Positions 37,601 through 48,984 of a DNA stretch of 64,000 bases are shown one piece after another. The DNA is from Pseudoduganella lutea (GTDB taxonomy: Bacteria; Pseudomonadota; Gammaproteobacteria; Burkholderiales; Burkholderiaceae_D): positions 6,448,001 to 6,512,000 of the forward strand of contig NZ_CP035913.1 of assembly GCF_004209755.1 (NCBI RefSeq), in the 5' to 3' direction. Made by a program: the position numbers and the translations under genes. The notes below the pieces were generated by a model. That model made no database searches. It was not told the origin of the DNA and saw only the letters and a list, made by a program, of their open reading frames with translations. Positions within the stretch are counted from its first letter, which is position 1; every line of letters starts with the position of its first letter.

Positions 37601-38731
37601 ACCCTGCGCGCGCTGTTCAGCGAGGAACTGGGCGCCGTGATCCAGGTGCGGGCCGAGGAAAAATCGGCCGTGATGGACGTGCTGCGCTCGTTCGGCCTGG
37701 GCGCCTGCAGCCATATCATCGGCAAGCCGAACGACCGCGGCGTGATCGAATTCACGCGCGACGCCAAGCTGATTTACTCAAAGCCGCGCGCCGAGCTGCA
37801 TCGCCTGTGGAGCGAAACGAGCTGGCGTATTTCGCGCATGCGCGAGAACCCGGCCACGGCGGACCAGGAATACGACCGCCTGCTCGACGAGCAGGACCCG
37901 GGCATGACGCCGAAGATCACGTTCGACCTGAACGAGAACGTGGCCGCGCCATTCCTCGCCACCGGCGCCCGCCCACGTGTCGCCATCCTGCGCGAGCAGG
38001 GTGTCAACTCGCACATCGAGACGGCGTGGGTGATGCACCAGGCGGGCTTCGCCGCGATCGACGTCCACATGAGCGACCTGATCGCGGGCCGCGTCAGGCT
38101 TGACGATTTCCAGGGCGTGATCGCCGTGGGCGGTTTCTCGTACGGCGACGTGCTTGGTGCCGGCGAGGGCTGGGCCAAGTCGATCCTGTTCAACCCGGCG
38201 CTGTCCGACCAGTTTGCCCGCTTCTTCGGCCGCACCGATACGTTCGGCCTGGGCATCTGCAACGGCTGCCAGATGATGAGCAACCTGAAATCGATCATCC
38301 CGGGCGCGCACGCCTGGCCGAAGTTCACGACGAACAAGTCGGAGAAATTCGAAGCCCGCTTCGCGCTCGTCGAGGTGCTCGATTCGCCGTCGATCTTCTT
38401 CCAGGGCATGACCGGCACGCAGACGCCGATCGCCATCGCGCACGGCGAGGGCTATGCGGACTTCAGCCAGACCGGCAGTCTCGACGAAGCAATCGCCGCG
38501 ATGCGCTATGTGGACAACCGTGGCAACGCTACGGAAGCCTACCCGTTCAATCCGAATGGTTCGCCGCGCGGTATCACGTCGGTGACGACACCGGATGGCC
38601 GCTTCACCGTGCTGATGCCGCACGCCGAGCGCGTGTTCCGCACCGTGCAGCACTCGTGGGCGCCGGACGGCTGGGCCGAGGATTCGCCGTGGATGCGCAT
38701 GTTCCGCAACGCGCGCAAGTTCGTCGGCTGA
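34700..38731 (+). CDS. purL: Phosphoribosylformylglycinamidine synthase PurL
   Basis: 1343 residues, the single-chain proteobacterial form. The N-terminal domain is followed by two AIRS-like halves, with the ATP-site segment [20 protein letters not shown] at about residue 305. The C-terminal class I glutaminase has its nucleophile Cys in [14 protein letters not shown] (about residue 1187) and HGEGYADF. It performs the fourth step of purine synthesis, converting FGAR and glutamine to FGAM. It is transcribed alone, with a long leader and a strong terminator. Confidence 0.97.
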   Translation: MLILPGSNALSAFRSQRLLSQLQAVVPAVTAVQARYVHFVDTPSALSDEDRARLDGLLTYGEPAHADIDDGAVESFVVIPRFGTISPWASKATDIVHNCGMTYIHRVERGVAYRVVLKGGILGTSLGAAKGLNAEQLQAVVALLHDRMTESVLRDPSQAAGLFASLEGKALETVDVLGNGREALVRANTELGLAMSIDEIDYLNDAFTAAARNPTDVELMMFAQANSEHCRHKIFNADWTIDGTAQDRSLFKMIKNTHEKQPKGTIVAYSDNSSIMEGATVTRFFPRGEGHEYGASTELVHTLMKVETHNHPTAISPFPGASTGAGGEIRDEGATGRGAKPKAGLAGFTVSNLMLPDAVRPWENASNVTAKDGATEAAYGKPERIASPLQIMIDGPLGGAAFSNEFGRPVLGGYFRTYEQNVGHAVYGYHKPIMIAGGIGNISAQHTHKNDIPVGSLLIQLGGPGMRIGMGGSAASSMATGTNTADLDFDSVQRGNPEMERRAQEVINGCWQLGENNPIISIHDVGAGGLSNAFPEITNDAKRGAIFDLRKVPLEESGMAPKEIWSNESQERYVLAIAPGDLDTFRALCERERCPFAVVGTATEERQLKLIDPENGSNPVDMPMDVLLGKPPKMHRDVQHVEREFPAIDLTGVELEEAARRVLLQPTVGDKSFLITIGDRTVGGMSVRDQMVGPWQVPVGDCAVTTLAYEGYVGEAMAMGERTPLAVVDAPASGRMAVGETVTNLAAAPIADIASIKLSANWMAACGQPGQDAALFDTVKAVGMDLCPALGISIPVGKDSLSMRTTWAEGGSDDGEQKAVVSPVSLIVSGFAPVYDVRKSLTPQIRTDLGETAIIVIDLGRGKNRMGASILSQVLGQLGNETPDVDSAEDLKGFFAAVQQLNRDGKLLAYHDRSDGGLYATLAEMAFAGRAGLSINLDMLTLEGEHAADWGDAKNWASQVGERRNELTLRALFSEELGAVIQVRAEEKSAVMDVLRSFGLGACSHIIGKPNDRGVIEFTRDAKLIYSKPRAELHRLWSETSWRISRMRENPATADQEYDRLLDEQDPGMTPKITFDLNENVAAPFLATGARPRVAILREQGVNSHIETAWVMHQAGFAAIDVHMSDLIAGRVRLDDFQGVIAVGGFSYGDVLGAGEGWAKSILFNPALSDQFARFFGRTDTFGLGICNGCQMMSNLKSIIPGAHAWPKFTTNKSEKFEARFALVEVLDSPSIFFQGMTGTQTPIAIAHGEGYADFSQTGSLDEAIAAMRYVDNRGNATEAYPFNPNGSPRGITSVTTPDGRFTVLMPHAERVFRTVQHSWAPDGWAEDSPWMRMFRNARKFVG

Positions 38732-38758
38732 TTGTCGGCTGAGCTTCGGCGCTGCATG

Positions 38759-38784
38759 AAAAGCCGGGCTTGCCCGGCTTTTTT
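38759..38784 (+). terminator. Intrinsic terminator after purL
   Basis: AAAAGCCGGGC followed at once by GCCCGGCTTTTTT forms a tight hairpin with a T run, 28 bases after the purL stop. Confidence 0.88.
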
Positions 38785-38878
38785 ACGCGTGCAGTGTGGT
38801 CTGTCGCATTGCAACAGTGTTAGGATTGCAAGATTCATGCGACCGCAACGGTGCGGTTTTCACATTAGGAGCAGACAG

Positions 38879-39421
38879 ATGCAGATTTCGATCCGACAGA
38901 CCCTGGTCATGGCAGCGCTCGTCGTTGGCGCGAACGCGCAAGCGGCCGAGGTGACGGTGCCGATCCACGCCGTCGACGCGTCCGGTACCGGCAAGGCGCT
39001 CGGCAGCGTGACGATTGCGGAAACCGCCGGCGGCCTGACGTTCACGCCATCGCTGGCCGGCCTGCCGCCGGGCCCGCGCGGTTTCCACGTGCATGCCAAG
39101 GGCGACTGCTCGCCGGCCGAGACGGATGGCAAGAAAGTGCCGGCGGGCGCTGCGGGCGGCCACCTGGACCCGCACGACACGAAATCGCATCATGGCCCGG
39201 GCAAGACCGAGAAGGAAGGCCATGCCGGCGACCTGCCACGCCTCGAAGTGGCGGCCGATGGATCGGCGAAAACGCCCGTCCAGGCACCGCAGCTGAAGAA
39301 GCTGGCCGACGTGAAGGGCCGCGCGCTGATGATCCATGCCGGCGGCGACAACTATGCCGACCAGCCGGCACCACTGGGCGGTGGCGGGGCGCGTATCGCC
39401 TGCGGCGTGATCGGCGGCTGA
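38879..39421 (+). CDS. sodC: Periplasmic copper/zinc superoxide dismutase
   Basis: 180 residues with a signal peptide ending at ...ANAQA-AE (about residue 22). Metal-ligand blocks are GFHVHAKGDC, GGHLDPHDTKSHHGPG and EGHAGDLPRL, then the C-terminal MIHAGGDNYADQPAPLGGGG with the second disulfide cysteine in IACGVIGG. It removes superoxide in the periplasm. An AGGAG ribosome site lies about 5 bases before the ATG. It is a single gene with its own terminator. Confidence 0.95.
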   Translation: MQISIRQTLVMAALVVGANAQAAEVTVPIHAVDASGTGKALGSVTIAETAGGLTFTPSLAGLPPGPRGFHVHAKGDCSPAETDGKKVPAGAAGGHLDPHDTKSHHGPGKTEKEGHAGDLPRLEVAADGSAKTPVQAPQLKKLADVKGRALMIHAGGDNYADQPAPLGGGGARIACGVIGG

Positions 39422-39438
39422 GCCGCGCGTCATCGTTG

Positions 39439-39465
39439 AAAAAGCCGGGCCATGCCCGGCTTTTT
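39439..39465 (+). terminator. Intrinsic terminator after sodC
   Basis: AAAAAGCCGGGC, CAT loop, GCCCGGCTTTTT: a perfect 12-bp stem with A and T flanks. Confidence 0.88.
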
Positions 39466-39722
39466 CATTGCACGTTCGCCTGTCATGCAAATCAGCGCAG
39501 ACGGCACGCGAGTTCCGCGAATATCCGCAGCAACGCCCTGGACCAGGCACCATGAAGCCGGAACCTTGAAGGCCGCGCACCGCACGTTGGTGCGGCGTGT
39601 GGCGGGCAGATCGGTTGGTCCATATTCCCCCCTCTTGTCGTCGGTATCGGTGAGGTATATTGTCGGCCTGCCGTCCGGCATGGACAAACGAGTAATTCTG
39701 TGGGGAAGGCCAAGGAATCCTT
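39466..39722. other. Region between the sodC terminator and the LysR gene, no gene supported
   Basis: About 257 bases (301 counted from the sodC stop). Open frames on both strands lack ribosome sites and family similarity. It should contain the promoter and control region of the LysR gene; I see no clear operator beyond short AT-rich stretches near 39650-39670. Confidence 0.4.
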
Positions 39723-40667
39723 ATGCAGCAGGGCATAGCGAACAAGACACTGCGCAGCTTGTCGGGGCTGATCGACTTCGACTGTGCGGCGCGGTGGGGC
39801 AGCTTCACGCTGGCGGCGCATGAACTGCACAAGACGCCGGCGGCGATCAGCCTGCAGGTCAAGCAGCTGGAAGAGGCGATCGGCTTCGCCTTGTTCGTGC
39901 GCCATCCCCGTCATATCGCGCTCACGCCGAAAGGCCAGGAACTGGCGGTGACGGTGGCCAAGATGCTGCGGGAACTGCGCGCGAAAGTCGATGCGCTGCG
40001 AGGGGGGAGCGAGGAAAACGTGGTGCGCATCTCCACCACGCACACGTTTGCCATCAAGTTCCTTGCGCCACGCCTGGGCCGCTTCACCCAGCTGCACCCC
40101 GAGCTCGACATACGACTCGATTCGACGGAGCGGCTGGTCGACGTGGAGCATGAGGACATGGACCTGGCGATCCGGCACGGCCTGGTCGATGGGCACCCCG
40201 GGGCGCTCTATTACGACCGGCTGGTGCCCGTGTACAGCCCGGGCCTGCTGGCTGCGGGCACAGCCGAGCTGACGCTTGCCGACCTGGGCCGCTTTCCGCT
40301 GCTGTACGACGAAACCACCGACTACTGGATCGCGCTGCTGCGCACGCACGGCGTGACGGCAGGGCGCCTTGATTTCTCGCGCGGGTTCACGAACCTGGCC
40401 GTGGCGGCGCAGGCCGCGATCGTTGGCCATGGCATCGCGCTGGTACCTTATTCGCTCGTCTGCGACGATATCGATCGCGGCATCCTGCGGCTGATGCGCG
40501 GGGCCAGCGTGGCTTATCCGCACGGCTATTACTGGGTGCTTGCGCCCACCAAGGCGGCGCTGCCGAAAGTGGTGCGTTTCAGGAGCTGGGTCGAAGGGGA
40601 GGTGGCGCACATGGAACAGACGCTGCTGGCCCTCATGGGCACTGGCGCCGACCAGGCATTGCCCTAG
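39723..40667 (+). CDS. LysR-family transcriptional regulator (GcvA-like)
   Basis: 314 residues. The N-terminal winged helix-turn-helix (about residues 12-70) is seen in GSFTLAAHELHKTPAAISLQ and VKQLEEAIGFALFVR. A periplasmic-binding-protein-like effector domain follows (about 95-300), with the GcvA-subgroup segments STTHTFAIKFLAPRL and DMDLAIRHG. LysR genes usually lie next to a target; the dehydratase gene 328 bases downstream on the same strand is a possibility, but the pair is not divergent and no binding site is evident. Confidence 0.9.
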   Translation: MQQGIANKTLRSLSGLIDFDCAARWGSFTLAAHELHKTPAAISLQVKQLEEAIGFALFVRHPRHIALTPKGQELAVTVAKMLRELRAKVDALRGGSEENVVRISTTHTFAIKFLAPRLGRFTQLHPELDIRLDSTERLVDVEHEDMDLAIRHGLVDGHPGALYYDRLVPVYSPGLLAAGTAELTLADLGRFPLLYDETTDYWIALLRTHGVTAGRLDFSRGFTNLAVAAQAAIVGHGIALVPYSLVCDDIDRGILRLMRGASVAYPHGYYWVLAPTKAALPKVVRFRSWVEGEVAHMEQTLLALMGTGADQALP

Positions 40668-40995
40668 CGCTGCCGCAGACTGGCTCCATGCTGGCTTGCC
40701 TCTTCCGCGGCACCCAAAAAAAAGGCCTTGCCAACGTGCTTGATTGCCGGCATGATTGTTGGAATGACATCACCACCGTCCACCGCCGGGCTGCACAACA
40801 CGCGCAGCCACATGAGCCGCAGCAGCGCCAGCGCTGCGGTGAGGGCACGCGCGTGCATGGTGTTCCCGCGTTTTTCCTTCCTCTCCATTATTCGAATTAG
40901 CACGGGTCGCTGAGCTGCGGCGCTGCCGGTGCTCGGCGCCCCGCAATCCCGCGCGACCCAGGTCGCATTCGCTGATCGATCCATGGAGATAACCG
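40668..40995. other. Intergenic region before the dehydratase gene
   Basis: 328 bases without a supported gene. A minus-strand frame of 64 codons (40664-40858) overlaps the LysR stop by four bases and has a hydrophobic start, but its ribosome site is poor and I recognise no family. A run of nine A sits near 40710. It may hold the dehydratase promoter. Confidence 0.4.
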
Positions 40996-42063
40996 ATGCA
41001 TCCGCTTTCACCCCTGTCACCCCAGCCAACCCTGTCGTTCCCCACCTTGCCGCACATCCGCGCCACCGCCGACCGACTCGCCGGCAAAGTCCTGCACACG
41101 CCCGTGTGGCGCTGGCAGACGGGCGTCATCGAAGAAGCGTTCGCCGGCGCCGGCGAAGTCTGGCTCAAGCTGGAGCTGTTCCAGAAGACCGGCACATTCA
41201 AATTGCGCGGTGCGCTGAACTGCATCGAAGCGCTGACGGCGGCCGAGCGCACGCGCGGCGTCGTGGCCGTGAGTGCCGGCAACCATGCCGTGGCCGTAGC
41301 CTACACGGCCCGCCTGGCGGGATGCAGCGCCACGGTGGTGATGCCGCGCCATGCAAGCCCCGCCCGTATGACGGCCTGCCGCGAACTGGGCGCAAACGTC
41401 GTGCTGATGCCTGACGTGCACCAGGCATTCGCGCGGGGCGAGGCTATCGCGCGTTACGAAGGGCGCAGCATGCTGCATCCCTACGAGGGCCCGCTCACGG
41501 CGCTGGGCACGGCGACCATCGGGCTGGAACTCATGGCACAGGTACCGGGGCTCGATGCCGTAGTGGTGCCGATCGGCGGCGGCGGCCTGTGCGCCGGTAT
41601 CGCCGCGGCCGTGAAGCAGATCGATCCCGCCTGTGCCGTGTATGGCGTGGAGCCGTTCGGTGCGGACGCGATGTTCCGCAGTTTCCAGTCGGGGAACACG
41701 GAGCGCCTGGACCGTGTCGATACCGTTGCCGACAGCCTCGGCGCGCCGCAGACTTTGCCTTACAGCCTGGCCGTGTGCCGGCGCTTCGTCGACGAGGTCG
41801 TGCGGGTCACGGACGATGAAATCTGTGTGGCGATGCTCGACCTGTTCCGGGATGCCAAGCTGGTTGCCGAACCTGCCGCGGCCGTGGCGACGGCGGCGCT
41901 GCTGGGGCCGCTGCGCGAACGGTTGGCTGGCAAGCGGGTGGCGCTGGTGGTGTGCGGCTCGAACATCGATGCGGAAGGTTTTGCCCGGCTGCTGGGGCGT
42001 GGCGCCGGTGTGCGCGAGCGCGAGCAGGCTGCGCGCGGCGCAGCGCTGGTCGCGTCGGCCTGA
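40996..42063 (+). CDS. PLP-dependent serine/threonine dehydratase-like enzyme
   Basis: 355 residues of fold-type II. The Schiff-base lysine is in KTGTFKLRGA (Lys69); AGNHAVAVAYTARLAG contacts the cofactor, and the glycine-rich phosphate loop is VPIGGGGLCAGIAAA. No ACT regulatory domain is attached, so it is the catabolic or racemase-like form rather than biosynthetic IlvA. The reaction is probably deamination of threonine or serine; serine racemase activity is an alternative. Confidence 0.88.
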   Translation: MHPLSPLSPQPTLSFPTLPHIRATADRLAGKVLHTPVWRWQTGVIEEAFAGAGEVWLKLELFQKTGTFKLRGALNCIEALTAAERTRGVVAVSAGNHAVAVAYTARLAGCSATVVMPRHASPARMTACRELGANVVLMPDVHQAFARGEAIARYEGRSMLHPYEGPLTALGTATIGLELMAQVPGLDAVVVPIGGGGLCAGIAAAVKQIDPACAVYGVEPFGADAMFRSFQSGNTERLDRVDTVADSLGAPQTLPYSLAVCRRFVDEVVRVTDDEICVAMLDLFRDAKLVAEPAAAVATAALLGPLRERLAGKRVALVVCGSNIDAEGFARLLGRGAGVREREQAARGAALVASA

Positions 42064-42109
42064 GCGTACAAGTCGGAACGTACTAGCGCTTCATGCGCGC
42101 CGCACGTAA

Positions 42110-42137
42110 AAAAAGCGCTCTGTACAGAGCGCTTTTT
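42110..42137. terminator. Bidirectional terminator between the dehydratase and parvulin genes
   Basis: AAAAAGCGCTCT, GTAC, AGAGCGCTTTTT is a perfect palindromic hairpin with A and T runs on both sides, between two convergent genes. Confidence 0.88.
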
Positions 42138-42154
42138 CGATGGAGCCGGCGGGC

Positions 42155-42940
42155 TTACTGAACCTTGGCTTTCTTGACCAGTTCGTCGCGGTAGGCGGCG
42201 ATCTTGCGCTGCGTGATGCCCTGTTCGATCTGGGGCTTCACTTCTTCCAGCGCCGGGAACTTCGCGGCACGCGAACCTTCCAGCTTGATCACGTGGTAGC
42301 CATACTGCGACTGCACGGGCTTCTCGGTGATCTGGCCATCCTTCAGCGCCACCATGGCGTCGGAGAACGGCTTGACGAAGTTGGCCGGGCTTGCCCAGTC
42401 CAGGTCGCCGCCGTTGGCCGCGGAACCGGTATCCTTCGACTGCTTGGCCAGGTCTTCGAACTTGGCGCCGCCTTTCAGCTTGGCGATGATGTCGGTGGCT
42501 TCCTTTTCGGTCGCGACCAGGATGTGGCGGGCATGGTATTCCTTGTCGCCATTGGCGGCCTTCGCCTTGTCGTACTCGGCCTTGATCTCGGCATCCTTGA
42601 CCGGGTTCTTCTTCACGTAGTCGGCCAGCATGGCATTGATGACGATGCTCTGGCGCGTGTTCTCCAGGGCCTGCTTGACATCAGGCTTGTTGCTGTAGCC
42701 TTGCTTGTCCGCTTCCTGGACCATCACTTCGCGGGCGATCAGGTCTTTCTTGATCGCATCGCGCAGCTGCGGGCTGTCCGGCTGCTTGTTCTGCGCGGTG
42801 ACCTGCTTGACCACGGCGTCCAGGCGGGAGGCCGGGATCGCCTTGCCATTCACGGTGGCCACGTTCTGGGCGAACGCGGGTGCGGCGGCGATGCCAATGG
42901 CGATCATTGCGGTCAACAGGCGGGCTGGCTTCAAAATCAT
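42155..42940 (-). CDS. Periplasmic parvulin-type peptidyl-prolyl isomerase, copy 2
   Basis: 261 residues. A signal peptide ends ...AAPAFAQ (about residue 25), then a SurA-like N-terminal domain (residues 27-130), then a parvulin domain with HARHILVATEKEA, GGDLDWASPANFV and YGYHVIKLEG. The C-terminus is KKAKVQ. It is very similar along its whole length to the gene just upstream on the same strand (the next entry), so they are a tandem duplication. The start at 42940 is supported by TAGGAC about 6 bases upstream. Likely outer-membrane protein folding. Confidence 0.9.
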   Translation of the reverse strand: MILKPARLLTAMIAIGIAAAPAFAQNVATVNGKAIPASRLDAVVKQVTAQNKQPDSPQLRDAIKKDLIAREVMVQEADKQGYSNKPDVKQALENTRQSIVINAMLADYVKKNPVKDAEIKAEYDKAKAANGDKEYHARHILVATEKEATDIIAKLKGGAKFEDLAKQSKDTGSAANGGDLDWASPANFVKPFSDAMVALKDGQITEKPVQSQYGYHVIKLEGSRAAKFPALEEVKPQIEQGITQRKIAAYRDELVKKAKVQ

Positions 42941-43031
42941 GTCACGTCCTATAAAAAAACTGGAGTTTGCCCCCGCAATGGAGGGCCGTTTCAACCGGGT
43001 GCCGGCACTGCTTAAAGGCGCCGGGTGCAAT

Positions 43032-43814
43032 TTACTGGATCTTGGCCTTCTTGACCAGCTCTTCCTGGTAAGCCTGCAGCTTGCGCTGGGTGAGCGCTTC
43101 TTCGATCTGCGGCTTGACTTCGTCGAGCGACGGCAGCTTGGCCTGGCGAACGTCGTCCACCTTGATCACGTGGAAGCCATTCGGCGTTTGCACCGGCTTG
43201 TCCGTGACCTGGCCTTTTTGCAGGCCGACGAAGGCTTTCGAGAACACTTCCGGGAACGCGGACGGCGTTGCCCAGTCCAGGTCGCCGCCATTATTGGCGC
43301 TGCCCGTATCCTTCGACTGTTTCGCCAGGTCTTCGAACTTGGCGCCACCCTTCAGCTTGGCGATGATGTCATTGGCGGCAGCCTCGGTCTCCACGAGGAT
43401 ATGGCGCACGTGGTATTCCTTGTCACCGGTTTCCTTGACGAAGCGGTCGTACTCGGCCTTGACGTCGGCTTCCTTGACCGGATTCTTCTTGACGTAGTCG
43501 CCCACCATTGCCTGCACGACGAGAGCCTGCCGGGCATTTTCCATCTGCTGCTTCACGTCGGCGCTTTTCGCGTAACCCTGCTTTTCAGCTTCCTGCATCA
43601 GCACTTCGCGGCTGATCAGGTCTTTCTTGATCAGATCGCGCAGCTCGGGCGAATCCTTTTGCTGGCCCTGGGCCACCACCTGCTTGACGATCGCATCGGC
43701 GCGCGCGGTGGGAATGCCCTTGCCGTTGACCACGGCGATGTTCTGAGCGATTGCGGGAGCCGAGGCAACGGCGATCGATGCAACCAGAATGCGGAACGCT
43801 GGCTTGAAAGTCAT
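43032..43814 (-). CDS. Periplasmic parvulin-type peptidyl-prolyl isomerase, copy 1
   Basis: 260 residues with the same plan as its neighbour: signal peptide ending ...SAPAIAQ, N-terminal domain, parvulin domain (HVRHILVETEAAA, GGDLDWATPSAFP, NGFHVIKVDD) and a KKAKIQ end. The shared block LKGGAKFEDLAKQSKDTGSA is identical in both copies. It is the upstream gene of the pair, with 91 bases between them, so they may be co-transcribed. Differences concentrate in the first third of the mature protein. Confidence 0.9.
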   Translation of the reverse strand: MTFKPAFRILVASIAVASAPAIAQNIAVVNGKGIPTARADAIVKQVVAQGQQKDSPELRDLIKKDLISREVLMQEAEKQGYAKSADVKQQMENARQALVVQAMVGDYVKKNPVKEADVKAEYDRFVKETGDKEYHVRHILVETEAAANDIIAKLKGGAKFEDLAKQSKDTGSANNGGDLDWATPSAFPEVFSKAFVGLQKGQVTDKPVQTPNGFHVIKVDDVRQAKLPSLDEVKPQIEEALTQRKLQAYQEELVKKAKIQ

Positions 43815-43905
43815 TATTATTTCCTACGGGGAAAAGTTCTTGTCAATCGCGGGAGGAGAAGGGACTTAACGCAAAATGCTATTCATTCCTACCAAACCGC
43901 ACATT

Positions 43906-44178
43906 TCAAATTTCCGACGGTGCCACTGCAGTAATGGCCAATGCATGAATCTCTTTATGCATCATATCGTGCACGGCATCATACACCAGCCGATGACGCG
44001 TGACGAGGTTCAGGCCGGCGAATTTTGCTGAGGTGATCCTTAAGCGATAATGGCCTCCGCCGGAAGCCGCGCCGGCATGGCCGGCGTGCAGGGCGGATTC
44101 ATCTTCGAGGTCAATCTCGGCGGGGCCGAGATTGGCCAGCAGTCGCTCGCGGATCTTATCGAGGCGCGGATCGTTCAT
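43906..44178 (-). CDS. bolA: BolA family protein
   Basis: 90 residues. The class II KH-like fold is seen from MNDPRLDKIRERLLANLGPAEI to HALAITAV, with SAKFAGLNLVTRHRLVYDAV holding the invariant residues and a His near residue 79. BolA proteins bind monothiol glutaredoxins and [2Fe-2S] clusters and influence morphology and stress responses. Its ATG overlaps the yciB stop by four bases, so it is translationally coupled to it. Confidence 0.9.
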   Translation of the reverse strand: MNDPRLDKIRERLLANLGPAEIDLEDESALHAGHAGAASGGGHYRLRITSAKFAGLNLVTRHRLVYDAVHDMMHKEIHALAITAVAPSEI

Positions 44179-44807
44179 GCTTCATCCTTGATGTGTTTGG
44201 ACAGGTAAAAGCCTTGGGCGACGAAGAAGACCAGCATCAGACCGGTGACACCGAATGCCTTGAAGCTGACCCATGCGCCCGTATCGGCCTTGAACAGCAC
44301 GAATGCCACGAACAGGTTCAACAGGCCGAGCACGATCCAGAACATGATCCAGGCGGCATTCAGGCGCTGCCATACTTCCTCGGGCAGCGTGATCTGTTTT
44401 TCCATCGCCATGCGGATCAGGTTCTTGGCGAAGAAACGGGATGCCACGATCATCGCGATCGCAAAGCTCCAGTAAATGATGGTGGGTTTCCACTTGATGA
44501 AATCGTCGTCGTGGAAATAAATCGTCAGGCCCCCAAAGAACAGGAACACCACCATCGATACCCACAGCGCGCCATCGACCTTGCGGCCGCGCAGCAGCAA
44601 GTAGCCGATCTGCAGCGCGGTGGCGATGATGCCGGTAATGGTGGCAAGGATGATCGGTGCCTGCGAAGCGGTGATCGCACCGCCGGAGATAATGCCGGAC
44701 AGGTTATCGTTGATCAACGCCTGCGCCATCTCCTCGTTGCCGCCGGCCCATTTATAACTGCCGAAGAAAACCAGCAACGGAAAGATGTCGAATAAAAATT
44801 TCATCAT
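44175..44807 (-). CDS. yciB: Septation/membrane protein YciB (IspZ family)
   Basis: 210 residues from the first of two consecutive ATG codons; GGAAG about 10 bases upstream favours the first. It starts MMKFLFDIFPLLVFFGSYKW, the family N-terminus, and has five or six hydrophobic helices. The conserved KPTIIYWSFAIAMI and LNLFVAFVLF segments are present. YciB is an inner-membrane protein affecting cell-envelope synthesis and septation. It lies 5 bases downstream of msrB and overlaps bolA. Confidence 0.92.
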   Translation of the reverse strand: MMKFLFDIFPLLVFFGSYKWAGGNEEMAQALINDNLSGIISGGAITASQAPIILATITGIIATALQIGYLLLRGRKVDGALWVSMVVFLFFGGLTIYFHDDDFIKWKPTIIYWSFAIAMIVASRFFAKNLIRMAMEKQITLPEEVWQRLNAAWIMFWIVLGLLNLFVAFVLFKADTGAWVSFKAFGVTGLMLVFFVAQGFYLSKHIKDEA

Positions 44808-44812
44808 GGTGA

Positions 44813-45220
44813 TTAGGCTTCCGGAGTAAAACGGAGCGCCGCGGAATTGATGCAGTAACGCAGGCCAGTCGGCGGCGGGCCGTCCGGAAATACGTGACCA
44901 AGGTGCGCATCGCAGACGGCGCAAATGATTTCGGTGCGCAGCATACCATGGGAACGGTCGACTTTCTCGATCACATTCTCCGGATCCAGGGCTTCGAAAT
45001 AACTGGGCCAACCGCAACCGGATTCAAATTTCGCATCCGACCGGAACAGCGGTGTATTGCAGCACACGCAGGTATATACGCCGGCTTCATGGTGGTCCCA
45101 GTATTTACCGGTAAATGCGCGCTCGGTGGCGGCGTGCCGGGTGACCTGATACTGCATCGAATCGAGTTGTGCGCGCCATTCGGCGTCCGATTTCACTACC
45201 TTCTTGGTTTGATCGCTCAT
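44813..45220 (-). CDS. msrB: Peptide-methionine (R)-S-oxide reductase MsrB
   Basis: 135 residues. The structural zinc is bound by two CxxC pairs (C51/C54 and C100/C103). The catalytic cysteine is C123 in [12 protein letters not shown], and the [12 protein letters not shown] substrate loop is intact. It reduces the R form of methionine sulfoxide in proteins. It is in a minus-strand run with selO upstream and yciB-bolA downstream; the selO pairing makes functional sense because both are redox-linked. Confidence 0.95.
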   Translation of the reverse strand: MSDQTKKVVKSDAEWRAQLDSMQYQVTRHAATERAFTGKYWDHHEAGVYTCVCCNTPLFRSDAKFESGCGWPSYFEALDPENVIEKVDRSHGMLRTEIICAVCDAHLGHVFPDGPPPTGLRYCINSAALRFTPEA

Positions 45221-45242
45221 GATTTCACGGGGTGACTATATT

Positions 45243-46703
45243 TCAGGATGAACAGCTGACTTCGAGTCCTGCCGCCCAGTCGGGTGGCAAGGCGGCATAG
45301 TTTTCATTCTCGGGCTGCTCGTCGAATGGGCGGTCCAGCACGGCCAGCAGGCGTTCGATTTCGGAGAAATCCTTGTGTTGCGCCTTGTCGATCGCCACCT
45401 TGGCCAGATAATTGCGCAGCACGTATTTTGGATTGACGGCATTCATCGCCACCTGGCGTGCCGCGTCGGCACTGTTTTCGGCGCGCAGTCGTTCGCGGTA
45501 CCTGCCTGCCCAGGCATCGAACGCGGGACGGTCGATGAACAGGTCGCGCAGCGGCTCGTCACCGGCCGGCGACGCGGCTTGCAGGCCTCCCAGCCGGCGG
45601 AAGAACAGCGTGAAGTCGGCATGGTTCGCTTGCAGCATGCTGAACATGTCGTCGAGCAGCGCACGGTCGGCTTCGCGCTTCTCGTTCAGGCCGAGCTTGG
45701 CGTGCAACAGGTCGTCGACCGCTGCGCCGAACACGCCCTGGTAGACGTCGAGTGCCGCCTGGGTCCGTTCGACCGAACCGATCAGCGGCACCAGCGCCTG
45801 CGCCAGCGCGTAGCAGTTCCAGTGGCCGATCTGCGGCTGCATCGCATACGAATAGCGGCCACCCTGGTCGGTGTGGTTGCAGATGTGCTGCGCATCGAAT
45901 GCTTCCATGAAACCGAACGGGCCATAGTCGAGTGTCTGGCCGAGGATCGACATGTTATCGGTATTCATCACGCCGTGCATGAAGCCGACCGCCTGCCACT
46001 GCGCGATCAGCCGCGCCGTGCGGCGCGTGACTTCCTCGAGCAAGGCGGCATAGGGATTCTCGTCCTCGCGCAGTTCGGGATAGAAGCGGTCGATCACATA
46101 GTCGGCAAGGATGCGCAGCCGGGCTTCGTCGTTGCGGTAGAACCAGTGCTCGAAGGAGCCGAAGCGCACGAAGGTGGGCGCCATGCGCACGACCACGGCG
46201 GCCGTTTCGATGGTTTCGCGAACGATGCCCTGGTCGGAGCCGACGATGGACAGGGCGCGCGTGGTAGGAATGCCCAGCGCATGCATCGCCTCGGAACACA
46301 GCAATTCGCGGATCGACGAGCGCAGTACCGCGCGCCCGTCGCCCATGCGCGAATAGGGCGTCAGGCCCGCGCCTTTCAGCTGCAATTCGATCGGGCCGTT
46401 GGCGGTCGGCACGTCGCCGAGCAGGATCGCGCGGCCGTCGCCGAGCTGGCCGGCCCACACGCCGAACTGGTGGCCGGAATACACAGCGGACAATGGCTTC
46501 GCACGCTCGGGGACGCGGTTGCCGACCAGCACGTCGAGCGCATCGGCATCGATGGCCGCGGGATCGATGCCGATCAGCCGCGCGGCGTTGGCGCTGATGG
46601 CGACCGGGTACGGCGCCGGCAGCGGGGTCGGCATCAGCCTCGTATAGAACTCGGGCGGCAGCGTGGCGAACGAGTTATCCAGGGGTAGGGTTAGGGCAGC
46701 GAT
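45243..46703 (-). CDS. selO: Protein adenylyltransferase SelO (YdiU), start uncertain
   Basis: A pseudokinase-fold AMPylator. Visible motifs are [18 protein letters not shown], the lysine in [32 protein letters not shown], the metal-binding [11 protein letters not shown], and the C-terminal redox cysteine in EVSCSS. The first ATG is at 46634, but coding similarity continues 23 codons upstream ([15 protein letters not shown], the usual SelO N-terminus) without any ATG, GTG or TTG. ATC at 46703, with AGGA 6 bases before it, would give 486 residues, close to the 478 of the E. coli protein. If ATC is not used, the protein starts at 46634 and lacks this piece. Confidence 0.85.
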   Translation of the reverse strand: MAALTLPLDNSFATLPPEFYTRLMPTPLPAPYPVAISANAARLIGIDPAAIDADALDVLVGNRVPERAKPLSAVYSGHQFGVWAGQLGDGRAILLGDVPTANGPIELQLKGAGLTPYSRMGDGRAVLRSSIRELLCSEAMHALGIPTTRALSIVGSDQGIVRETIETAAVVVRMAPTFVRFGSFEHWFYRNDEARLRILADYVIDRFYPELREDENPYAALLEEVTRRTARLIAQWQAVGFMHGVMNTDNMSILGQTLDYGPFGFMEAFDAQHICNHTDQGGRYSYAMQPQIGHWNCYALAQALVPLIGSVERTQAALDVYQGVFGAAVDDLLHAKLGLNEKREADRALLDDMFSMLQANHADFTLFFRRLGGLQAASPAGDEPLRDLFIDRPAFDAWAGRYRERLRAENSADAARQVAMNAVNPKYVLRNYLAKVAIDKAQHKDFSEIERLLAVLDRPFDEQPENENYAALPPDWAAGLEVSCSS

Positions 46704-46848
46704 GGCAGTTCCTGTCTGGGTAATTGAAGACCAGGTCGGATTTTACCCCAGCGCGGGAAATACCAGCGGACGCGGCATCGGCAAATAGCACGGTCGGACG
46801 ATAGCGGGTATAGTGCCCGGACCCATCCCGCAGAAGAGGAACCGAGAC

Positions 46849-48933
<2,085 letters not shown>

Positions 48934-48984
48934 TGATCAGCGCCCATGCGGAGCCGTCGGCGCCTGGCGCTCACCTTCGGGTGA

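Noticed and set aside
39430..39687. Minus-strand 85-codon frame upstream of the LysR gene
   Set aside because: It overlaps the sodC terminator, has no ribosome site and has no family similarity.
40664..40858. Minus-strand 64-codon frame beginning MHARALTAALALLRLMWLRV
   Set aside because: It has a poor ribosome site and no recognisable family, and it overlaps the LysR stop. The hydrophobic start alone is not enough to call a gene.
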